64,000 nucleotides of DNA, from NCBI RefSeq assembly GCF_021018805.1, contig NC_086248.1:28900922-28964921 (forward strand), written 5' to 3'. Below the pieces are notes generated by a model, which worked only from the letters and a program-made list of their open reading frames with translations, was not told the origin of the DNA and ran no database searches. This document shows, piece after piece, positions 28,401 to 40,400 of the stretch. Origin of the DNA: Prinia subflava. Taxonomy: Eukaryota; Chordata; Aves; Passeriformes; Cisticolidae. Position 1 is the first letter of the stretch, and the number at the start of each line of letters is the position of its first letter. The translations under genes were made by a program, and so were the position numbers.

Positions 28401-31400
28401 TAACTTTATTTACAATGAATCATTCAGATTGGAAAAAAACTGCAAGATCCAACCTCTAAACATGTTATGTGCTGCCATTAAATAGCTAGAGAACCACAGA
28501 TTAAACAGACCTTCAAGTATTGCACACAGTATTATAAACATGCAGTAGTATAAATCTACACTTAAAACTGAAAAAGCTCTTCAGTTTTCTCTGTTGAAAA
28601 ACTTGGTTGCCACAGTAATTTCAGAGGAATACCACAGAAAAAAGGCAGCTTTGGATTTGCTTTTCCCAAGAAAATAATTCCAAGATAGATCTTTTGGCTT
28701 ACATATCAGGTGGTTTTAAACTGCCTGTGAGGATTTTTTAGTAGAAATTGAAGATGAAGTCTATAACTCACATAGTGGAAGCAATTAGCATAGTTGCTAT
28801 TTTACTACAGAAGCCAGATGAGGAGTGGCTGAGGTCACTTGGTCTGTTCAGCCCAGAGAAGGAGACTGAGAGGAGACCTCATTGCAGTTACAACTTCTTT
28901 GTGAGGGGCAGACACTCATCTCCTCCCTGTAGGACCCGAGGGAATGGCCTGAAGTTGTCTCAGGGGAGGTTTAGGCTGGATATTAGAAAAAGGTTCTTCC
29001 CCCAGAGGGTGGCTGAGTACTGGAACAAGCTCCCCAGGGAAGTTCAAGAAGTGTTCTCAGGGCAATTCTCTCAGGCATGTGATTTTTATGTTTACATGGT
29101 GTGATTATTTGGGTATTCTGCACAGGGACAGAAGTTGGACTCAAAGATCTTAACAGGTCCTTTCCGACACAGCATATTCTATGGTTCTGTGTAACTTTAA
29201 CAGATTTGCCCAAGTGCCTGTCAAAATGACAGGAAACTGATAATCTGGTTTTTGAATTTTAATTTTCAGAACTCATGAAAAAGGAAATGCAGCACCTTTC
29301 ATAAACCCATAAAACTTAGTTACCTGCAGGCAAGACTCTAATTGTCTGCTGTCCTACCCAATAAAAGGGCTCTTCATTTCCTGAAAAGCTAACCTTGAAA
29401 ATCAAAGGTCTTGCAGCAGCCAACAGCCAGTCAGAGTGACAAAGATATTCCCTTCCACCTAACTCCCCTGTGACCTTTTGGCATAAAACTTTGTCTCAGC
29501 TTTCAGGGGCTGCTCTTTGTTCTAGTTCAGAGGTTAAACTTTTGTTTCAAAACATTCTTCTGGGTTGTAGCAGAAGCTTGAAGCACTATCACTGGAAATG
29601 TGCTTCAGTACAGGGCCAGTACTGCAGTGTTTCCTGCCACAGTCTGCGGAATCTTCAGCAAGAACTCCTTTGAAAGGTTTGTCTGTGGTGAAGTTGTTCC
29701 TTAGAGACAATTCTCATCTCAAGATGCTCCTTCTGCTGATTTGCACCATATCAATACAAAGATACCTTAACTGTGAGAAAGTTACACCTCATAGTAGTCT
29801 TCAAGTAACAACCATAATGGTCCCTTTATTACATTTTGCCTTCTTGGTTTTTTTGTTTTTTTTCTAGAACAACCAGAAAGGTTTCAAGCTGACTATCCAA
29901 GATCAATATTCCCTCCAATCCTTTTTAAGACACTAGAGGAGGCTCAAGAATATTATTTCATCAGAAGTCTCTTACATCACACAAAACTTGCTTTTCCAGA
30001 TGGTATTATATACAAGAACATTACACAACATCAAAATTACTAAGCTGTTTAAAAAAATTTCTTCTATACTCCCTCACTTTTTCTGCTGAGAAGTCACAAG
30101 GTACTTCTAGAAACTTAAGATCAGTCTTTCTTCCCAAATATGTTATTCTCACAACCCACAAAAAATGTTTTAAAATAAGTTTTCTTCAAGACTGGAGAAA
30201 ATACCAGTTGTATTCCCAAGTGGAAGTAAAAGAACACAAAGCAGTAACAAAATTCAAGTCAGACACTTGTTTGAAGCAATTCAGCACAGTAAGTTTCAAT
30301 GCAGACAGATTTCCAATTTATGTTCTAGCGCATTGCTCCCAGAAAAATTATGCTAATTAGGAAAGTGTTTCTGTAGAGGTAACTCCACAGTATTTGTCAA
30401 GTACAAGCTATTTGTCAAGCTATGGATCACTCATAGTACTTAGAATGGCTTCTCCTAAAACCAGACTATGAAAACATGAAGTCATATTTGACTTGCACTT
30501 AACTCCTTGAAGCCCAAATTCTTGTGTCAATGACTCAGTGTTAATGACTTATCAAACATTTGCAGTAAGCAGACAAAACTTCATGTAAAAATCATCCAAG
30601 TAATACCACTTACCTTTTGGATAAATTCTTACTCAAACTTTAACCTAGGAATACCATACTATTGCTGACTTAAAAAGGAAATGGAAAATCTGAAGTTTAG
30701 CATAGACTTCAAAGCACATGTGAAGGGATCCCATATAATTTAGCAGACAGTCCTTGCCACACTGTAGCTGGGAGTCGTCTAACACATGCAGGTCAAAATC
30801 TTGGTCTCTCTCACAAGAAGATTAGAATCTACCAATAATATCCTTTCACCATTCCCAGAGTTTCATCAAAGGACACTGAACATCAAGGTGACTCCAACAG
30901 GTAGTAATTGCTTACTACAGGAAGAACTCCAGAACACACCTCCACTGTCAATTGTTTCAACCTCATTCTTTGTGATACAAAGCAAACTGTGCTGGACAGT
31001 TTTCAACTATAACACTTTCTGAAAAGAGTTTTCCTTCCAAACAAACTGACATGCATTTTTAGAGCATTTGCCAACCATTGATCATTGTTCAATCACTAAA
31101 GTACTGTGAGGCATGTTCTATTAACAGCTGGGTTTAGAAATAGTGACATACTAAGCCACTATGGCTTCAAAGCAATTATTAGACTGGCTTCCTAAGAAAA
31201 GCTTTTAGGCTGCTGAAATCCCACTTTAAGGTATAGTTATTTGAAGCTTCACTCTGAGAGGTACCTCATTTACCATTCTACAATACAAATCCATTCTACT
31301 TTTGTATCAGTCTAGCCAAGAAACCAGGTATGAGAAATAATATTTGTCATGGGGGCTAACAATTATGCAAAAAAAAAACCCCTTTTCTATATTTAGTTAG

Positions 31401-34400
31401 AGCTTTATCAGTAAAAAGCAATGCAAGCAATGCAGGTAGCAAAGTAACGATTAATATTCTAAAATGTCAGTTAAATCACAGTCTCCACATTCTTGCTACA
31501 ATTACAGGTGACTTGGACTGAAGGAAAATGACCTAAGTCCACTAGTAATAACAAATTATCAATACAATTATGGGAGTCAAGTAGGATCTATATAGTTATC
31601 TCTCCATTTTCAGGAGACACAAGAAAATACTGGTATTCACATTCTTAAATACAAAAGGGTACTTTACTTCTGCTCATCCTGTCTGTTAAAAAAAAACCAT
31701 GATCAAATACTTTCCTAGGAAGATAGCAAAAAAAAAAGTTGAATAGTATTACAATGGAAGAGTTGCTTAACTTTCTCCTTCTCAGCTGTGATGTCACTAT
31801 GCTGGGCAACATCAACAGAGGACTAGACGATACAGGGGAGGCATTGTGTTTCTACATATGATTTTGGAGGTTTCCGAAAAGTAAGTTACTATTATTGTTC
31901 ACTTCCATGTAGCTCTAGTTATAAAACTAGTTATGAAAAATTGTATCTACTCAAATTAAAATCACAAAAGAAAAATATTTTAAAAATATGTTTAAATTTT
32001 TACCATCTGGAGGATATGCTATGAAATAAGATGTTTGTCCCACAGTATTTCAAGTAGACCTGTCCAGAAAGGCCAAAAACAAAAGCAGTTTTCCCAATTT
32101 AAATCTATTTCAAAAAAATTTTCAAAAAATTAGTTCAAGATTTAACAAAACATTCAGCAAGCCCAAAACAACTTACAGAAATTCATCACTAAATCAGTCT
32201 CACAAACCTATAGCAAACAGTCCACAGAAGAACTTGAAGATTATTCCACTTTATGAGTTGGGAAATATTTGGTTAAACGAGACTTTGGCAAACTACAAAG
32301 AATAGAAAGCAAATACAAGCAAATTCCACTATTATAAAGGGAGGAATCTCTGTGTTAAAAGTTCCTTTTTGAAAACAGAGAAGTCTTCTTACTACTTTTG
32401 ACTTTATTCATCTTATTGCTGAGTGAAGCCTATTCCAATTTGTCACTATCACTGGCAGGCAATAATTAATCTGTAATTTAACCAAGTAAGTACACTATTT
32501 GAAATAATTTCCAGATCTAAAAATATATATTCAAAAGAACCACAATATTCTATGAGAAAAATCTTCAAGTCTTTGGAGATGTGACCAAAAGCAGGCAACC
32601 ACCTCTGAGTTTGCACCATTAACTGAAACAAGCATTTCACTCAAACTGTGCTGAGCACACTTCTATACCCATTACATATATCCATTAATAGTACAACTTC
32701 TCTCAGTTTTCATAAGGACCCCCAAAAAACTGATTTCAGACTATGCAGAGGTTTGGTGAACAGTTATTTCAGTCATTTTTTTAATTTCAGTTCTATTTGT
32801 GATTACCACTTTTGAATAAACTCAACTCATTTATGGTCCTCCACAGCAACTGTTATTTAGAACATGGTAGTTGCTGCATCTGAACACTTAAAAATGTTGC
32901 ACTCATGGTTGCATGAACTTTATACACGGTAGACAAGTTTCACACTGCTGCATATATAAGTGCCATAAAAGTTACAGCAAAACGACATTTCCCTTAAGGG
33001 ACCACAAAATATACACACATAGGAAACATGTGAACCACAGATTATATAACAGAAACCATTAGCCTTTTCATGAACTGGCTTTATATATTTGCATTTTTAG
33101 GGGGCTCTTGAAAATAAAAATTCTCAGAAGGGCTCCAAGTATAAGACTCATGTTTATTCAAAAAGGGATAACCCAGTATGATCTCCAAAAACTTCATGAC
33201 TTCATTTAAAAGTTCTATTATTTGGAAAAAAATTTAAAAAGCTAAAATACTTACTGTAATATCCATAAAGTACAGTGTCTTCAATCTGCCTTGAAACATT
33301 AGCATCAGCCCAGACCTACCAATAAAGAAGAGAAGCATTTATTATCAAATGCAATAAAAGAAGACTACATGAGAATCAACCATTAAAGGACACAAATAGA
33401 GGGAGACAGATAAAAACTCTACTTGTATAGAATTCCATGCTAGAGTGCTAGCAACAGTGAAAATCACTGGGCAATAGGAATAAGCATAGGACAGTTTCAC
33501 AAAAGGAAGGGTTGAAACCCAAAAGAACACTAAGTAGTTTTGGCAGCTCCCATGTACGTTCCGCTAATTCCCACTTTAAGAGTCTCTGAAGATAATCATA
33601 GAATAGGTTGAAAGGGACCTTCAAAGATCACCTAGTCCATCCCTCCTGCCACAGGCAGGAACACCTTTCACGAGGTCAGGTTGTTTAAAACCCCATTCAA
33701 CCTGACCTGGGAATGCTTCCAGTGATGGGCATCCACAACTCCTCTGGGAACCCTGTTCCAGAGAACCATCAACCTCAGCATAAATTTCTTATTTATAACT
33801 CTCAGTTTAAAGCTGTTACATCTTCTTCTGTGCCTACAGGCTCTGGTCAAAATTGTTTCTACATCTTTCTTATAAACTCTCTCTACACTGAAAGGCTGCA
33901 ACAACATTTCCCCAGAACCTTCTCTTCTCCATGCTGGGCAACCCCAACTCTTTCAGACTGTCTTCACAGGAGAGGTGTTCCAGATCTCTGACCGTGTTTG
34001 TGGCCTTGTTTTAACAGCTGTCTTGTGCTATGGGCCACACAGTTGGACAAAGTACACAGTATTTCCATCACAGAACAGCTTTGTTTAAAATTTGCATATA
34101 CAGATGCAACCATACTTAGACATAAGAAAGAACTTTTTATGCTCAGTTATATATAATTCATTAACTTTCATTTTTATTCATTATTACATCAGTTTAAGCT
34201 ATCATCTCCTTTTTCAGAAGTACGAGACTTCACTTCTTTGTTTGACCAAGACTTGAATTACATGAATATTCAACTTAGCAATATCTAATTTTACAAGTCA
34301 AGTTCCAAGAGCACTTATATCCCTTATTTGAACAAGAGTGAAAGTAACTGCACTACTCATTCCTGGGGAATGGTCAAGAGAATGGACGCAATGAAAGTGA

Positions 34401-37400
34401 AAACACAACTCTATGTTGGAAACAGCAGTCAGTCGGGTGGCTGAAGTCAAGTTCTTGTGCCCATTCCCTCTCCTCCAAGAGAGGAACTTGGTTTAACAAA
34501 GCTAAATATTTTATGACATGATGGTTAGCAGACAAACTCAGGAATTGAATACAACGGTCCAACGCTGCCAGCACAGTTTAAACATATTTCTGGATTGTTT
34601 TCGTTTGTGGGATACTAATCTACATGTGGCCAAGATCAAGAAAGTAGTTACTCAGAAACAGAATCCTTCAAAAGCTAGAGAACACACCAACATTACTGAA
34701 TTGGTGGAAACAAAAAGAATTTAAAAAAAAAATCCAGTACTGTCAAAGCTCTTCTTCATTTCTCTATGCAGGTTTTCTTCAAACTGGTAAGATTAATCCC
34801 TTTTAGTTGTAAAGATGCGCACACTAACAAGTAGATATGAAAATGCAAATGAGCATAGTACTTAAACACTGCTCCCATAAGACTTAAAGACACTTTGGCA
34901 TTTGGTTTATCAGTTCTCACAGAATTGCACAAAGTCTTCTGGAACACGGGCTTGATGACACACCATTAACACTTTTTCTATTTTCTCAGAAAATCAGCAC
35001 CACCTTCCTCTTTCTTACTATTTTAAGACTGCCAGTAGGCCAGTTTACATTAAGCTTTTAAAATTCACTGTATCAACTAAATTAGATTATCATCCAGCTG
35101 AAATTTGAGTAGAAAAATACACATCCATTTTGACACCTAATCAGCAAAAAGAAAGGATGAAAAATATTTTAGCAGAAGGGGCAGAAGCAACACCTGAAGT
35201 ACCTGTCAGATACACAGTAAGTTCAGTCTGTGAAGACTGCCAGGCTCACACCCAATAGCGTTTTAAATAAGAAATTTCTGGGCATTTGTATTAAAATACA
35301 CAACAAAAGAATTTGATTACAATAAGTAAAGAACACATACAGGACACCTATTTTGTCTCATGTAAATATTAAGAAAATGCTTACTTTAATCCAGCCTAAG
35401 GGAAAACCAAGACTGAACTGGACTGTTTGCATTGCTTGATTCCAAGTAGCTATTGGGAGAAAGATCTCCCCTATGAGCAGTAGAGACATTTAAAATGCAC
35501 AGAACCCAAGAACAGGAAAGAAAAGCAACAGTGAGACCCAAAGTTTAAGAGTCACAGCCACTGTACAGAAGGGGTAACTAGTAATGGAAATACATATGGC
35601 TTAGCTGCCCAAGAACTGCTTCCTTCAGCTACAGAAAAGCACTCTTAACAAAATACAGATGTAGAACTTGAAACATTGTAACTGCTTTTCATTTTGTTTT
35701 TCAAATTAAGTTGCATACAGGACCAGAGTAGTATACTAGGAAACATACACTACACCATATTAAAACAGTGAGCTGCTACATAACACGAAACAAACTCAAA
35801 TTGCAAATGTGTGCATTTCACTACCACATCTGCCTCAGTGTACAAACTTTGCATTACTCTGCACAAGAAGAATATGTAATGCAAGCCAATTTAATGATAT
35901 ATCATAACTATTATGTCAGCTTCCAGTCAGCTGCCAAAGCCCCACTGTTAAACTAAAAAGCAAAATACTTATTTTTAACTGGCAAATTATCCATGTGCAC
36001 ACACCACCAGCAACTCAACAGCAGTAACTCGTTCATCTGAGCTGTTTCAAAGGCTAGTGACAGCAGCAGTCTTGTCAAAAGCAAGCATTGCTACCTAATG
36101 AGTATCAGAGCTCTGACAGTCTCAGCATTTCTGGTGACTACTAGGGTATAGGAATTTACTAAACTAGCACATCCAGGACTCAGCTGAGAACTCATCTGGA
36201 CAGCCTCTGGATCTAGTCTTTCTTTTCCATCCATTACAAAACAAACTTACAGTATATACAGCAAATGGCTTAGAAGCACAATAGATTAGGGAGGTGAAAA
36301 TTCATACTGCCTTCAACAAACAGTTTAAGGTGTCAAAATGGGACCACAGAATCTCTTAGGACCTGCAGTATTCAGGCACTCTGCACTGATACCTGTACCT
36401 TTAATGCACTGTACTGAGAGACAAGGGAAGCCACAAATTGCAAGGATAAGTGCAATGAGCATGATGACCCGTATTAAACTATTAGGCTTAAGTATTTTGT
36501 AAAATAAGTCACATTAAAAACATGTAAAACATTACATTTACATGTAAACATTTACATTACATTTACATGTAAAACATGTAAAAACATTTAAAAAATGTAA
36601 AAAGTACATATGCTAGTAAAATGTTCCTATTTAAGTAAAGATATAAAAAAGCAGCTGAAGATACTTTAAGTTTACCTAAATGCTACATCCAAAGCAAAGC
36701 TCCCTCAGATTAATTTTATAATTACATTGATGGAAAATTAGTTACAAAGAACACTTGCTCCTACACTGTTATTGAGCAATTATTGAGCAGTCTTTCTCCT
36801 CCCAGCAACTGTCCACTTAGTGATTCATATTAACATATTTCAATAGAACAGTACTAATCAAACTGTACAGATAACTTCCCCAAATAAAACCATTGTAAAT
36901 GAATCTGACCTTCTACCCTTTTTGGTGAAGGGACAGCCATGAATTTCATTCTTTTGTCCCCATTAAATTTGACATTTCTACTGTCACTGCTGGACCCTGC
37001 AAGACTAGAGAAGCTAGCTCCCATTCTCTGCAAACGCCCCTTTAACAGAGCTTAAAGTTAAGAAACATTACACGTTTCAGTATGTGTGATGTTTCATCAA
37101 ATGTAGATGAAGCACCCATTCTACTGATTAGCTCTCCCAAAGCTTAGGCAATAAAAGGAAGATGCAGTATGAAAGACTGGAGACCGAGTCCTAGCATGGT
37201 TAGATATGAAGAAATTTCATATCCAGATCTCAGATCTTCTAGCCTGTTACCTCCAAAACGGGACAGTGCCAGGAGTTTGACTGCCAGATGGAAAGTAGCA
37301 ATCAGAAACATGCACATCTCAGCCCCACCTGCCTAGCATCAACATTTTGGCCAACTATTATTGCTTTATAAGTAGTAATTCTTACTCGGGAAGGAGGCAT

Positions 37401-40400
37401 GGTCTCAGTCAATAATAACTTCAAAGTTAACACCTTCCTAAAAATAAAAACCCTAGACATTTCTAGTGGTTTTGTATTCTGAGTATCTACATAATGACTT
37501 GCTCCCCTCTCATCCTCATCAGATGCAAAAAACCTTAAATGGTCTGCAAAAAGTATCTCCCATTAAGCAGATGCTACTCTTCGAATCATTAAGAGGATAC
37601 CCAGCTTTTACCAGGTCATGCAGACACCCAAGGCTTGTGATACATTCAATATTAACCACACTGAAAGAAATGCCACTGGCTCTTAACTTCATATAGTAGC
37701 AAGAATTCACACGTTTCAAAAAGAAAAGGAAAGGTTTCATCACCTTCTCTGCCTTCAGCTAGAACACAGGAAAAAGACAGTACAATGATGGGAGTATCCG
37801 TGTTTCAGGCAGTCCTCCTGCTGCAAGACAGCATCAGCTATGCTTAAATACTTATGAGACTTGTAGGTCAGACCCAGAGATCTTGGGTTCCAGCACCAGT
37901 ATTATGTTTTTAAGCTATGGTGAGGTTTTCTGTTCCTATGTGCTTGTTTTATGTCAGACAAGTTTTCACATCAAACGGATCAGATGCAACTGGATGTATT
38001 TGAAGTCCTTTGAAACAAACTAAAGCACTGACAGTGCTCATAGCCAAAACCTTTGAGTTGAAGTGGTGCTGTTGAACATTATCAGGGTTTCACTCAAAAG
38101 GGAAAATTCAACTATGTATCAATATTAAACCAAAAGCCTCCCTTCCTACTTAACAGAACTGTGAATCAAAGTAATAGTTGCAGTGAATTCTACTGTGTAA
38201 CTACTGTGCAAAACTTGCCAATACCAAACCTGTTCAATTCACTTAGCATAAAAACTTTAAGATAGATTTGGTAAGTCTCAAAATATGGTGAGATACACCA
38301 TTATCTGCTAAATGCTACAAGCCACTTTTTTACCATAAACAATAATTTGTAGTAATAGAAAGATGTATAAGCAGTATCTTAACAGTTCTGGTGAAATGAA
38401 CAAAACCTTAAGTTAAAAAAGGCATAGCATATACAGCCCTTGTCAAGGAAGGCACTTCAGAACACATGATGGAAAATGGAAAAACTTTAAAGCTAATTCC
38501 TCCAGAAAGCAGCATCATATTCACAGCCTTCACAAAAACATACTCTGGGTATTACAGTTCAGGCAATCCTTGTAGCCAGGACATACCACCTTCCCTTGTC
38601 ATGGAACACACACAAATCTCCATGAGAACTTTGAACCACCAAAGCCTTCAATTTAACCACCAGCTGTTAGTATAACGTGATTCTCTCTAAGTTTGCTACA
38701 AGCCTATTCATCTTGTAAATCCTCAGCTATATCTACAAGTTGACAGTAGGGTCAGATACATTAAAAATGAACTGAAAGTCCACTGCAGTTACCTCTTTCA
38801 AGTTGAGCATCCTTTTTTCTCATCACTCCTAACACTGATACCAAGAAATGCAGCTGGGAGGTAGAGGAAAAGCAGACATACAGAAAGAAAAATTTCTTAC
38901 TTCGAATCTGGATAACTGCCACTACTCTTCTGGCATCAGCTCTGAAATCATTCAGTTGGAAGGTTTTTTGATGAACTACTAATTTATCTACAGAGAATAT
39001 TATCCACATCTGCTGACTGGATCTCCCTCAAAAAGTCACTGAAAAGATTAAAGACTTAACTCACCCTGGTCATGCAAAGCAACAAAGGTTTCTTGCCAGA
39101 GTCATAGTCCTTCAGACCCCAGCATCAGTTATAGGAAGTGTTGGGTTTGAAAGAACAGTTCAGAGGTAGGCCAGTAATCTTCAGGAAATATTCTAAATTC
39201 AATTCAGTCTATCCTACTTGCAAAGCAATAGCAGGAAAGAAGCACATGCTACTGAGGACAGTTTAAAAGCTTCACCAATTGATGAAGACCACAGAATCAT
39301 AGAAAACGCTGAGTTGGAAGGGACCATCAGGATCACCACTCCCAGTCCTGTGCAGACACGATGTGCCTCATTTTCAGATGTTGTCAGCCTCCTGCCTCAA
39401 CATTACCTCTAAACTGAAATTACCAAATCAATAAAGCCATCTTTGTCTATAGGTTTGTAGGTTCTGACTGATTTCAGATTCACTCAACTTTGAAGGCCAC
39501 ATTAATATTTCTATACCATAATTTTAACACCTGTGTTTGGATCAAATACATTAATGTCAATAGATCTCTGCAAAGTCAGAAACTCAATTCAGCTGAGATT
39601 AAAAGACAGAAGAATGCTTCTTCAAGGCAGTATAGAGCAACTGGATTTCAACAAGCCATGAGAAGTATCTACAAACATTAGGAACTAAGCAGAACAAAGA
39701 AGCCTCAGAAGCATAGGCAAAAAGGTGCTTTACAAAAAAAGTCTTCACCACAAGCACGAAAGCTTGCTCTCAGTACAATTTTTAAATAGAATTGGTCCAC
39801 CCCACCATATCCCAGCATATACCCATTACCAAGGAATTCTATCCCATGAAAAACAGTATTATAAGTAATTTTCCTTCAAGCAATTGTATTTCCTTAATAA
39901 AAATTTGTAGTGACTGCATGACTACCTCTGAGAACCTTCTCTCACAGGTTTGTTTCTAATTAGCAAAAATGTGTCCTTTGCAACAGGGAATTCTGCCTAG
40001 TCCCCACTAAAACTGCATTTTTCAGCTGAACCCAGTTGCATCATGATTACTTCTCTAGATAGGCTCAATGTATTTAAGACTATTATTTTCATTGACTTGC
40101 TAGAACCTTGATATATGAAAGATCTCTTCCATCTTCTATATTCACTTTAATTCTAAACAAGCAAAGTCTGAAAACACAAACTTTTCAAAATAACACTGAG
40201 CAACAGCTTAATTTATTCTATATTAACCCTGAGCAATAAAGATGACAAAAAAACATATCCCAGCTCAATTCTAAAGGCTTCTCATAACTTGCATTTATAT
40301 CAGCACCAGTCAAAAAGCACTGTACTAGCTGCAAGCCAGTTTTTAAGCATTACACAGATCTGGCAAGACCTTTATATTCCTTTGGAAGTAGGGCTGGAAG

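Larger units (their letters stand above)
26545..33254 (-). other. LMBRD1 intron 3
   Basis: A GT-AG intron of 6.7 kb. It contains a short minus-strand CR1 tail at about 28415-28480, a fuller plus-strand CR1 3' region at about 28800-29193, and an 18-base near-direct repeat at 28239-28256 and 28291-28308. 29200-33250 is AT-rich with no feature that I can support. Confidence 0.85.

Noticed and set aside
28748..29104. 118-codon plus-strand frame
   Set aside because: Translation of a CR1 3' UTR, not a gene.
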